Origin: Desulfobacteraceae bacterium
GTDB lineage: Bacteria; Desulfobacterota; Desulfobacteria; Desulfobacterales; Desulfosalsimonadaceae
Direction of reading: 5' to 3'
DNA: 6,174 bases
NCBI GenBank assembly: GCA_007136525.1
Contig: SLGU01000347.1
Location: 1-6,174, forward strand
The translations under genes and the position numbers were made by a program. This document shows positions 1 to 5,157 of this stretch, piece after piece. How positions within the stretch are numbered: the first letter of the stretch is position 1; the number at the start of each line of letters is the position of its first letter. The notes beneath the pieces were generated by a model. The model ran no database searches and was not told where the DNA came from. It worked only from the letters and a program-made list of their open reading frames with translations.

Positions 1-100
1 CGTCTGATCTCGACTTTTTACGGGTTCATCAAATAGCCGGCTTCACAAAAGGTCCATCAAAATGCTTTGACAGGCAAATGTCCCGGAATCCCGGCCGGTG
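1..100. other. Intergenic end segment downstream of adk
   Basis: No gene is visible in this stretch, which lies 3' of adk on the minus strand. It holds a CCGG-rich patch near 90-99 with a short self-complementary CCGG-GATT-CCGG, but no T-run follows it on the minus strand, so I do not call it an adk terminator. Positions 12-32 (GACTTTTTACGGGTTCATC and flanks) resemble short dispersed intergenic sequences I associate with deltaproteobacterial genomes. That impression comes from memory and cannot be tested here, because no second copy occurs in the window. Confidence 0.4.
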
Positions 101-781
101 TCAGAAGGCCAGTTTTTCCTTCAGTTCTGCAGCGACTTCCGGCACGCTTTTTTCACCGCTCAGGGTGAGATATTTCATGGCCCCGTCTTTTTTCGCCTTG
201 TCCCTGAAATAATAGGCAGCCGCCAGCGTACCGGTTTCGGTGTCATAATAAATGCCGTGGCGCTTGTTGATCGCTTCTTCATCCTGGTCGTCCGACCGGC
301 TCGAAAGATCGCCGCCGCAGACCCGGCACTTGTCGCCATCCGGTTTGATGGCGTCGATAAAGATGTTATTGGGGTGATTGTTGTCATTGGCGCAAAGACG
401 GCGGCCCATGATCCGGTTCTTTGCAATTTCGCGGTCCAATTCGATTTCAACAACGATGTCGAGTTTGAGGCCGGCGGCATTCAGCGCTTCGTCCAGTTTG
501 ACAGCCTGGTTCTTGTTGCGGGGAAAGCCGTCGAGAAGCCAGCCGTTCTTGCAGTCATCCGCCTTCAGGCGGTCGAGAATCATCGGGATGGTGATATCGT
601 CGGGCACCAGCTCACCCTTGTCGATGTAGGTTTTGGCCTGTTTCCCAAGCTCAGTGCCGCCCTTGATGTTTTCGCGGAAAATGGCGCCGGATTCAATGTG
701 GGGCAGGTTGTATTTTTCTTTGACAATAGCGCCCTGTGTGCCTTTTCCGCTGCCGTTGGGTCCGAAAAACAGAATATTCAT
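101..781 (-). CDS. adk: Adenylate kinase, long LID type with Cys/His zinc site
   Basis: Cytosolic enzyme of 226 residues that interconverts ATP + AMP and 2 ADP and so balances the adenylate pool. The P-loop GPNGSGKGT is at residues 7-15. The AMP-site arginines fall at R36, R88 (in DGFPR, 84-88) and R123, the same numbers as in E. coli Adk. The LID region (about 127-166) starts RRLC and carries C130, H136, C152 and C155, followed by SRSDD. This spacing suggests a zinc-stabilised LID with one His in place of the usual fourth Cys. The AMP-binding loop reads SGAIFREN rather than the common STGDMLR, a variant I associate with sulfate-reducing deltaproteobacteria. The start is well supported: AAGGAG (788-793 on the minus strand) lies 6 nt before the ATG. 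Length slightly exceeds the E. coli enzyme (214 aa), mostly through the LID insert. It follows the nucleotidyltransferase gene by 112 bp and probably has its own promoter. Confidence 0.97.
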   Translation of the reverse strand: MNILFFGPNGSGKGTQGAIVKEKYNLPHIESGAIFRENIKGGTELGKQAKTYIDKGELVPDDITIPMILDRLKADDCKNGWLLDGFPRNKNQAVKLDEALNAAGLKLDIVVEIELDREIAKNRIMGRRLCANDNNHPNNIFIDAIKPDGDKCRVCGGDLSSRSDDQDEEAINKRHGIYYDTETGTLAAAYYFRDKAKKDGAMKYLTLSGEKSVPEVAAELKEKLAF

Positions 782-844
782 ATCCCTCTCCTTCGTTTCG
801 CTGCATGAAATTGATGATGGTAGATCACGTGACCGGATGCGTTT

Positions 845-886
845 GCGTCATATTTTTAGAAAAAGTTTTACATATATAAATGACGC
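845..886. repeat. Inverted repeat GCGTCAT / ATGACGC across the adk promoter
   Basis: GCGTCAT at 845-851 is exactly mirrored by ATGACGC at 880-886, with 28 bp between. One arm lies in the spacer between the candidate -35 and -10 of adk, the other just downstream of the expected start site. Both arms have T/A-rich flanks (TTTGCGTCAT and, on the opposite strand, TTTAGCGTCAT). It could be a pair of operator half-sites or chance. As an RNA hairpin it is unlikely, since one arm lies upstream of the predicted start site. Confidence 0.3.
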
Positions 887-897
887 TAAATTGTCAA
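869..897 (-). promoter_or_regulatory. Candidate sigma70 promoter for adk
   Basis: On the minus strand a perfect -35 hexamer TTGACA (892-897) is followed 17 nt later by TATGTA (869-874), or 15 nt later by TATATG (871-876), inside an AT-rich run. The -10 match is mediocre, so the call depends on the -35 and on location. The -35 overlaps the TGA stop (894-896) of the upstream nucleotidyltransferase gene. Transcription would start near 862 and give an adk leader of roughly 80 nt. Confidence 0.5.
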
Positions 898-2273
898 GAA
901 AGGTTTTTCCCTTTTATGAAATTTTCTGAAAATGCAAGGGCTTCCTTTCTGCTTTCGATGTTTCCTGCAATCCGCTGCACTTCCAGTTTGTCGAGTGTTT
1001 CAGCAATCAGGGGAGAGGGGCTCAGGCCGAAACGGCTTACCAGGTCATGGCCGGTCACAAGGGGGTCCGCCTCGGCCCGGGGTTGAAACGTATCGCGGCA
1101 GACGGCGATGGTGTCTTGCACAAATGCCAGGGCCCCTGTAATATCCCGATCTGTATTTTTGCCCATCATGTCTGCTGCAAACAGGAGCAGCAGGTCCGTC
1201 GAATAGGGCCGCGTTCGTATAAAAAAACGGGCGCGGGCACGGTTTTTCCGTCGCCCCTCGGACATGGCGATATACAGCAGCAGCGGGCGCAGGTGATGCC
1301 GGATGAGAAAAGATGCATAGCGTTTTTCCGCCGATGAAAAGCACAGGCGGTTGCTGATGGCATCGGAGATGGCACCGCCGGTGGTTTCATGGCCGTAAAA
1401 ATGGGGTTGGCCCTGCCGGTCGGTGGTGCATACGGCCGGTTTCCCTATATCGTGGAACAGGGCCGCATGCTTGATCAAGGCAACGCCATCCGGTCCGTTC
1501 AGCAGCCCTGAATTGCCGCATCGATCGTACAGGGGCGTTGCATCCGGGTGCAGCAGCGCCTCTATGTGCCGGTATACAGCCAGAACATGGTCAAAGGCAT
1601 TGAATTCATGATAGGCGTTCCCGGGGCAGTTTTTCAGGGGGAGAAGCTCTGGGAAAAGCGCTTCAAGAAGGCCCGTGTCCGCCATTTTCGAAATGCAGGT
1701 GAAGCTGTCGGGCGCACCCAGCAGTTTGATCCATTCCTCCCGGATGCGTTCCCCGGCCACAGTGGTGATCGCCGGCGCCATTTTCCGTATTTCCTTGAGG
1801 GTGTCCGGGGAAATGGCAAACCCCAGGAGAGCGGCAATCCGGAACGCCCGCAGCAGTCTCAGCGGATCATTTTCAAATGCCTCCGGGCAGATCATTCGGA
1901 CCATGCCGGCATCCAGGTCGGCCCGCCCGTTCAGGGGGTCTATGAGCGTTTGATGATAGACGTCAAATGCCATGGCATTGATGGTAAAATCCCGCAGCCT
2001 CAGGTCTTCTTCCACCGTTTGGGCCTTTGCGGCAGAAACGTCATAGGCGCCGGCCCCTGCAGGCACACGGTAAATGCACTTCTCCGCCTTGCCGATCTCA
2101 ACGACCCTGCAGCCTGCGTTTGCCGCAACTTCTTCTGCAACCGCGTAGGCGTCGCCGATTACGGCAATATCATGGTCCTTCGGCGGGTGTCCCCGCAGGG
2201 CATCCCGAACGCTTCCGCCGACAATATACACACCTTTTCGCCGTGGAATAAAATTTAGGTTGAAATTATGCAT
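894..2273 (-). CDS. tRNA nucleotidyltransferase / poly(A) polymerase family protein with HD domain
   Basis: Class II nucleotidyltransferase of 459 residues, expected to act in the cytosol on RNA 3' ends: CCA addition or repair on tRNA, or A-addition/polyadenylation. The head domain has GGSVRD (19-24) and the metal-binding DHD (D33, D35), then RDFTINAMAFD (94-104), DPLNGRADLD (112-121), the nucleotide-selecting region NDPLRLLRAFR (135-145) and ERIREEW (175-181). The C-terminal half carries an HD-type phosphohydrolase domain: HEF (222-224), H229, H269, HDIGKP (274-279), GHE (294-296) and HH (326-327). In the EDxxR-like nucleotide-recognition motif, N135 sits where Glu is common, while D136 and R139 are kept. 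Some deltaproteobacteria, for example Geobacter, split CC-adding, A-adding and poly(A) polymerase activity among paralogues, so I give no firm gene symbol (cca is the likeliest). The start at 2273 has only a weak AAGAAA upstream, but it precedes the NTase motif by a normal distance. It is divergent from coaE and co-directional with adk. Confidence 0.93.
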   Translation of the reverse strand: MHNFNLNFIPRRKGVYIVGGSVRDALRGHPPKDHDIAVIGDAYAVAEEVAANAGCRVVEIGKAEKCIYRVPAGAGAYDVSAAKAQTVEEDLRLRDFTINAMAFDVYHQTLIDPLNGRADLDAGMVRMICPEAFENDPLRLLRAFRIAALLGFAISPDTLKEIRKMAPAITTVAGERIREEWIKLLGAPDSFTCISKMADTGLLEALFPELLPLKNCPGNAYHEFNAFDHVLAVYRHIEALLHPDATPLYDRCGNSGLLNGPDGVALIKHAALFHDIGKPAVCTTDRQGQPHFYGHETTGGAISDAISNRLCFSSAEKRYASFLIRHHLRPLLLYIAMSEGRRKNRARARFFIRTRPYSTDLLLLFAADMMGKNTDRDITGALAFVQDTIAVCRDTFQPRAEADPLVTGHDLVSRFGLSPSPLIAETLDKLEVQRIAGNIESRKEALAFSENFIKGKNLS

Positions 2274-2501
2274 TTTCTTATGTATAGGGTTTCTTTTTTA
2301 TTTTATCAGGTTTATTGTCATACCTGCCGCGTGCAATTGATGTGCCATGTTTTTGCCCTGATTTTTCGGTATCATTAAATACGATTCATAGTCTTTTTTG
2401 TCCGGTTCCGGATGCACTTCCGGAACCCTTTCCGGTATTGCCGTGCAATAACACCATTGCCTGCGATGCCTGTTGACAATTTGCAGATTGATGACAGCCG
2501 C
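2274..2501. other. Divergent intergenic region between the nucleotidyltransferase gene and coaE
   Basis: This AT-rich segment should contain the promoters for both flanking genes, but neither is clear. For coaE the best pair I see is TTGCCC (2353-2358) with TTAAAT (2375-2380) at 16 bp, which is weak. A perfect TTGACA occurs at 2473-2478, but no -10 lies at a suitable distance before the coaE start. A small CAGGT/ACCTG stem (2307-2311 / 2322-2326) and the stronger hairpin at 2404-2427 are present. The reading frame upstream of the coaE start stays open to 2412 but does not resemble CoaE. Confidence 0.5.
2404..2427. other. Perfect 9-bp hairpin in the coaE upstream region
   Basis: GGTTCCGGA (2404-2412) is exactly complementary to TCCGGAACC (2419-2427) around a 6-nt loop TGCACT. 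No T-tract follows on either strand (three T's at 2429-2431 on plus), so it is not a typical intrinsic terminator. It sits about 75 nt upstream of the chosen coaE start, and its left arm contains the A of the most distal in-frame ATG (2412), which argues against that codon being the start. It may be a 5'-UTR structure or a copy of a short palindromic repeat. Confidence 0.6.
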
Positions 2502-3158
2502 ATGACTTTAAATACAATTGGCGCAGAAAAAAGTAAAGGTTCAAAATCTGCCAGAATCGCTGTAACGGGCGGCATCGGCTCCGGGAAATCCCTGGTCTGC
2601 ACCTTTCTGGCTGAAAAAGGGCTTTTTGTATTGAGCGCGGATGAACTTTCGCGCCTCGCAGTCGAACCCGGCACCGAGGCGCATGCAAAAATTGCAGGTC
2701 ATTTTGGCGATTCGGTGCTGATGCCGGATAATACCATCAATCGTCCGGCCCTGCGGCGAATTATCAGCAACGACCCCGAAGCCAGAAAGACGCTTGAAGG
2801 CTTTATCCATCCAGAGGTTTTCCGGCAAATGGCCGAAAAACTCGATGAGGCGGAAAAAAAGGGGGAGCCGCTGGTTGTCGTGGAAGTGCCGCTGCTTTAT
2901 GAATCCGGGTTTGACGCATTCTTCGATGGCGTGATCCTTGTGCGCGTGGATACGGAGCGCCGCATCGAGCGGATCATGTCCCGGGACAACGTTTCACGGG
3001 AGGATGCCATTGCCATGATGAATATACAGATGCCTGACCATGAAAAAAGCAAGCGCGCGGATTTCATTCTCGACAACAATGGCACCGAAGCGGAAACCCG
3101 GCGAGCGGTGGATCGTTTGTGCGAACGTTTGCTGCCGGTATCAGGGAAAAAACAATAG
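2502..3158 (+). CDS. coaE: Dephospho-CoA kinase
   Basis: Catalyses the last step of coenzyme A synthesis, ATP-dependent phosphorylation of the 3'-hydroxyl of dephospho-CoA, in the cytosol. Counting from the ATG at 2502 (218 aa), the P-loop GGIGSGKS is at 23-30, SADELSR at 46-51 matches the family's DAD-type substrate motif, and NRPALRRI (80-87), HPEV (103-106), VPLLYE (129-134), SRDNVSRED (160-168) and ADFILDNNG (186-194) follow in the family order. Usual length is about 200 aa. The frame remains open to ATGs at 2466 and 2412, but those add up to 30 residues unlike CoaE, and 2412 lies in a hairpin. ATG 2502 is the last start codon before the P-loop, though it lacks a clear Shine-Dalgarno and still leaves about 18 residues before the first strand. 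The start is therefore less certain than the gene. It precedes rho by 362 bp. Confidence 0.95.
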   Translation: MTLNTIGAEKSKGSKSARIAVTGGIGSGKSLVCTFLAEKGLFVLSADELSRLAVEPGTEAHAKIAGHFGDSVLMPDNTINRPALRRIISNDPEARKTLEGFIHPEVFRQMAEKLDEAEKKGEPLVVVEVPLLYESGFDAFFDGVILVRVDTERRIERIMSRDNVSREDAIAMMNIQMPDHEKSKRADFILDNNGTEAETRRAVDRLCERLLPVSGKKQ

Positions 3159-3187
3159 GCCAAAAAAAGATTAATGGGCAATAATGG

Positions 3188-3216
3188 TTGACAGACAGAT
3201 TTTTGAGTAATATAGT
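3188..3216 (+). promoter_or_regulatory. Near-consensus sigma70 promoter upstream of rho
   Basis: TTGACA (3188-3193, perfect) is separated by 17 bp from TATAGT (3211-3216, one mismatch to TATAAT). The expected start site is near 3223, about 298 nt before the rho ATG. This is the best promoter match in the window. It lies 30 bp after the coaE stop, so rho can be transcribed independently of coaE. The octamer ATAATGGT occurs both at 3181-3188, abutting the -35, and at 3240-3247, just after the predicted start site. Confidence 0.75.
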
Positions 3217-3384
3217 TATGGGAAAAAAGCACCTGCCCCATAATGGTCTTGTTTGCGCATGATCCCTGCTCGTAAATGCAAATACCATAATACAGGCCTC
3301 ATAACACCTTAATATTTTAAAAGCATTAATTGAACGGTATCCCTGAATCCTGTCAAGGCAACAATCATTCGTGACCTGCGAAGC

Positions 3385-3501
3385 ATGCACCGGTATATGC
3401 TGAAACCGATAGAACTATTTAGTGTCCATACAACAATAGACCTGTATTCCATGACCGACCGGCGCCGTTGTCAGATGGTGCGGCGGCGGGAAATATTATG
3501 A
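3385..3501 (+). CDS. Possible 38-codon leader ORF upstream of rho
   Basis: An ATG at 3385 opens a frame of 38 codons ending with TGA at 3499-3501, 19 nt before the rho start and 3 nt before its GGAG. The peptide begins MHRYMLKPIELF and has a basic C-terminal part, DRRRCQMVRRREIL. Only a weak GCGAAG precedes the ATG, and I recognise no homologue. E. coli rho has a short upstream leader ORF (rhoL, 33 codons), so the position is suggestive, but this peptide does not resemble it and a chance ORF of this size is quite possible. If translated, its stop position would allow coupling to rho initiation. Confidence 0.2.
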   Translation: MHRYMLKPIELFSVHTTIDLYSMTDRRRCQMVRRREIL

Positions 3502-3520
3502 ACTGGAGACTTTTTCATAA

Positions 3521-4768
3521 ATGAACATCGATGACTTGAAAAACAAAAAAATCAGTGAACTGACCAAGATGGCGAAGACATTCAACATCGAGAATGTCGG
3601 CCGGATGCGCAAGCAGGAGTTGATCTTTTCGCTGCTGCAGGCGCACATTGAAAAAAACGGGTTGATTTACGGTGAGGGCACGCTTGAAATTCTACCTGAC
3701 GGGTTCGGTTTTTTGCGGTCCCCCGACTGCAACTACCTGCCGGGTCCGGATGACATATATGTGTCGCCTTCCCAGATCAGACGGTTCAACCTGAAAACGG
3801 GCGACACGGTCTCCGGCCAGATCCGCCAGCCAAAGGAATCCGAGCGGTATTTCGCCCTCCTGAAGGTCGAGGCCATCAATTTTGAAGAGCCTGAAGTGGC
3901 CAGGGACAAAATCCTTTTTGACAACCTGACGCCGTTGTTCCCGGAAAAAAAGATCAAGCTCGAATTCGACAAAAACGAGTTTTCCACCCGCATCATGGAC
4001 ATGATGACGCCCATCGGCTTCGGCCAGCGCGGCCTTATCGTCTCCCCCCCGCGAACCGGCAAGACCATCTTACTGAAAAATATCGCCAACAGCATGATCG
4101 GCAACCACAAAAATATTGTGCCATTCGTCGTTCTCATCGACGAGCGGCCCGAGGAAGTGACGGACATGCAGCGGTCGGTGCGCGCGGAAGTGGTCAGTTC
4201 CACCTTTGACGAGCCTGCTGAAAGGCATGTCCAGGTGGCGGAAATGGTTATCGAAAAGGCAAAGCGCCTGGTTGAACACAAGAAAAATGTTATTATATTG
4301 CTTGACAGCATCACCCGCTTGGCCCGCGCCTACAACGCCACGATGCCGTCATCGGGGAAACTCCTTTCCGGCGGCGTGGACGCCAATGCGCTGCACCGGC
4401 CAAAACGGTTTTTCGGGGCTGCCAGAAATATCGAGGAAGGCGGCAGCCTTACGATTATTGCAACGGCGCTTATCGATACGGGCAGTCGCATGGACGAGGT
4501 CATCTTTGAGGAATTCAAGGGAACGGGCAACATGGAGCTGCACCTTGACCGGAAAATCTCTGACCGGCGGATTTATCCGTCCATCGACATCAACCGTTCC
4601 GGAACGCGCAAGGAAGAACTGCTTCTTGACGCGGAGACCCTTAATCGCGTATGGATACTCCGAAAACTGCTTGCGCCCTTGAATCCTATTGACAGTATGC
4701 AATTTTTGCTGGATAAGATAAGGGGCACCAAAACCAATCAGGAATTTATGGATTCAATGAATTCCTGA
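3521..4768 (+). CDS. rho: Transcription termination factor Rho
   Basis: Hexameric RNA-dependent ATPase/helicase that binds C-rich nascent RNA and releases RNA polymerase. The 415 residues (E. coli 419) show the N-terminal helical domain (about 1-47), the cold-shock-like primary RNA-binding domain (about 50-125, with DGFGFLR and [13 protein letters not shown]), and the ATPase core. Walker A SPPRTGKT is at 175-182 (K181 matches E. coli K184), the catalytic Glu in DERPEE is E208, and Walker [14 protein letters not shown] has D262. The Q-loop [15 protein letters not shown] begins at 283, the R-loop is GSRMDE (321-326), and the arginine finger is R363 in NRSGTR. Nothing essential is missing. R178/T179 replace the K-A of the E. 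coli P-loop, and R323 replaces Lys in the R-loop, both conservative. The start has GGAG at 3505-3508, a rather long 12-nt spacing. It lies upstream of rpmE and prfA on the same strand. Confidence 0.99.
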   Translation: MNIDDLKNKKISELTKMAKTFNIENVGRMRKQELIFSLLQAHIEKNGLIYGEGTLEILPDGFGFLRSPDCNYLPGPDDIYVSPSQIRRFNLKTGDTVSGQIRQPKESERYFALLKVEAINFEEPEVARDKILFDNLTPLFPEKKIKLEFDKNEFSTRIMDMMTPIGFGQRGLIVSPPRTGKTILLKNIANSMIGNHKNIVPFVVLIDERPEEVTDMQRSVRAEVVSSTFDEPAERHVQVAEMVIEKAKRLVEHKKNVIILLDSITRLARAYNATMPSSGKLLSGGVDANALHRPKRFFGAARNIEEGGSLTIIATALIDTGSRMDEVIFEEFKGTGNMELHLDRKISDRRIYPSIDINRSGTRKEELLLDAETLNRVWILRKLLAPLNPIDSMQFLLDKIRGTKTNQEFMDSMNS

Positions 4769-4769
4769 T
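4737..4769 (+). other. Perfect 10-bp inverted repeat over the rho stop codon
   Basis: ATCAGGAATT (4737-4746) pairs exactly with AATTCCTGAT (4760-4769) around a 13-nt loop. The rho TGA (4766-4768) lies within the right arm. No T-tract follows, so it is not a canonical intrinsic terminator. In the mRNA it could stabilise the rho 3' end, act as a processing or pause site, or reduce read-through into rpmE. It lies 73 bp upstream of the rpmE start. Confidence 0.6.
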
Positions 4770-4842
4770 GGCTTGGATTACATTATTGATTGCCGGGCAA
4801 ACTGTTCAGGCCGGTCATACCAGACAATAAGGAAGGTTCGAG

Positions 4843-5052
4843 ATGAAAAAGGAGATACACCCCAAATATTCGGAAACCAAGGCAAGATGTGCATGCGGGA
4901 ATGAAATTACCGTGGGGTCGACCAGGGAGAATATCAGTGTTGAAATATGCTCCCAGTGCCACCCGTTTTACACGGGAAAACAGAAACTTGTCGACTCTGC
5001 AGGCCGCATCGAACGTTTTCGCAGGAAATACGCAAAATATCAGGACCAGTAG
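4843..5052 (+). CDS. rpmE: 50S ribosomal protein L31, zinc-binding (C+) type
   Basis: Protein of 69 residues in the large ribosomal subunit, where L31 forms part of the bridge between subunits near the central protuberance. It begins MKKEIHPKY and has C16, C18, C36 and C39 in a C-x-C ... C-x2-C arrangement, the zinc-coordinating set that defines the C+ form rather than the zinc-free YkgM/RpmE2-type paralogue. [12 protein letters not shown] (37-48) and the basic tail [12 protein letters not shown] are typical. The start is firm: AAGGAAGG (4829-4836) lies 6 nt before the ATG. It sits 74 bp after rho on the same strand with no separate promoter I can identify, so co-transcription with rho is likely. 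A terminator-like hairpin follows. No Zur-like operator is apparent upstream. Confidence 0.98.
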   Translation: MKKEIHPKYSETKARCACGNEITVGSTRENISVEICSQCHPFYTGKQKLVDSAGRIERFRRKYAKYQDQ

Positions 5053-5077
5053 GACCCTTAACCGCAAGCCCTTTTTA

Positions 5078-5137
5078 TCCGGCCGCCGCAGCAGAACATT
5101 TTTTCATCGTGCTGTGCGGCCGGACTTTTATTATATT
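5078..5137 (+). terminator. Terminator-like hairpin between rpmE and prfA
   Basis: TCCGGCCGC (5078-5086) pairs perfectly with GCGGCCGGA (5116-5124). After a small internal mismatch (CG at 5087-5088 opposite T at 5115), CAGCA (5089-5093) pairs with TGCTG (5110-5114), closing a 16-nt loop. The stem is followed by CTTTTATTATATT (5125-5137), a T-rich though interrupted tract. Directionality is plus-strand only, since no U-run would follow on minus. It begins 26 nt after the rpmE stop and ends 20 nt before prfA. Because I see no good prfA promoter after it, partial termination (attenuation) is as plausible as a full stop. Confidence 0.65.
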
Positions 5138-5157
5138 CCTTAACGGATCAAACGATC

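Larger units (their letters stand above)
3159..3520 (+). other. Long rho leader / intergenic region
   Basis: This 362-bp gap between coaE and rho holds no recognisable protein family and no tRNA or sRNA that I can identify. It contains a near-consensus promoter (3188-3216), which predicts a leader of about 300 nt, and an ORF of 38 codons (3385-3501) ending just before the rho Shine-Dalgarno. The part at 3421-3460 is C-rich and G-poor (12 C, 6 G), the sort of unstructured RNA that Rho binds. No terminator for coaE is visible: the AAAAAAA run at 3162-3168 is A-rich on plus and lacks a stem. E. coli rho also has a long leader and is regulated by its own product through attenuation. Applying that here is inference. 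Confidence 0.55.

Noticed and set aside
98..808. Plus-strand open frame of 236 codons
   Set aside because: It is the antisense shadow of adk, which has a complete set of kinase motifs and a strong ribosome binding site on the other strand.
825..832. Palindrome TCACGTGA in the adk leader
   Set aside because: An isolated 8-bp palindrome downstream of the expected start site, with no spacing that fits the CRP or FNR consensus. It could easily be chance.
899..914. AAAGG/CCTTT mini-hairpin at the end of the nucleotidyltransferase gene
   Set aside because: The stem is only 5 bp and AT-rich, sits inside the coding sequence, and has no proper T-tract after it on the minus strand.
1548..2258. Plus-strand open frame of 236 codons
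   Set aside because: It lies entirely opposite the nucleotidyltransferase gene, shows no recognisable domain, and reads as low-plausibility protein.
2473..2478. Perfect TTGACA near the coaE start
   Set aside because: No acceptable -10 hexamer lies 15-19 bp downstream. TACAAT at 2513-2518 is 34 bp away and would fall inside the coaE coding region.
3216..3243. TTATGGG/CCCATAA stem of 7 bp
   Set aside because: Its left arm lies upstream of the predicted transcription start and within the -10 region, so it would not form in the rho mRNA, and there is no T-tract for a coaE terminator.
3259..3312. 17-codon ORF in the early rho leader
   Set aside because: It has no ribosome binding site, is very short, and is less well placed than the ORF at 3385.
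3733..4314. Minus-strand open frame of 193 codons
   Set aside because: It is antisense to the Rho RNA-binding and ATPase domains, with a Ser/Arg/Thr-rich composition typical of shadow frames.
4206..4682. Plus-strand frame of 158 codons inside rho
   Set aside because: It is an alternative frame within the highly conserved Rho ATPase core and has no motifs of its own.
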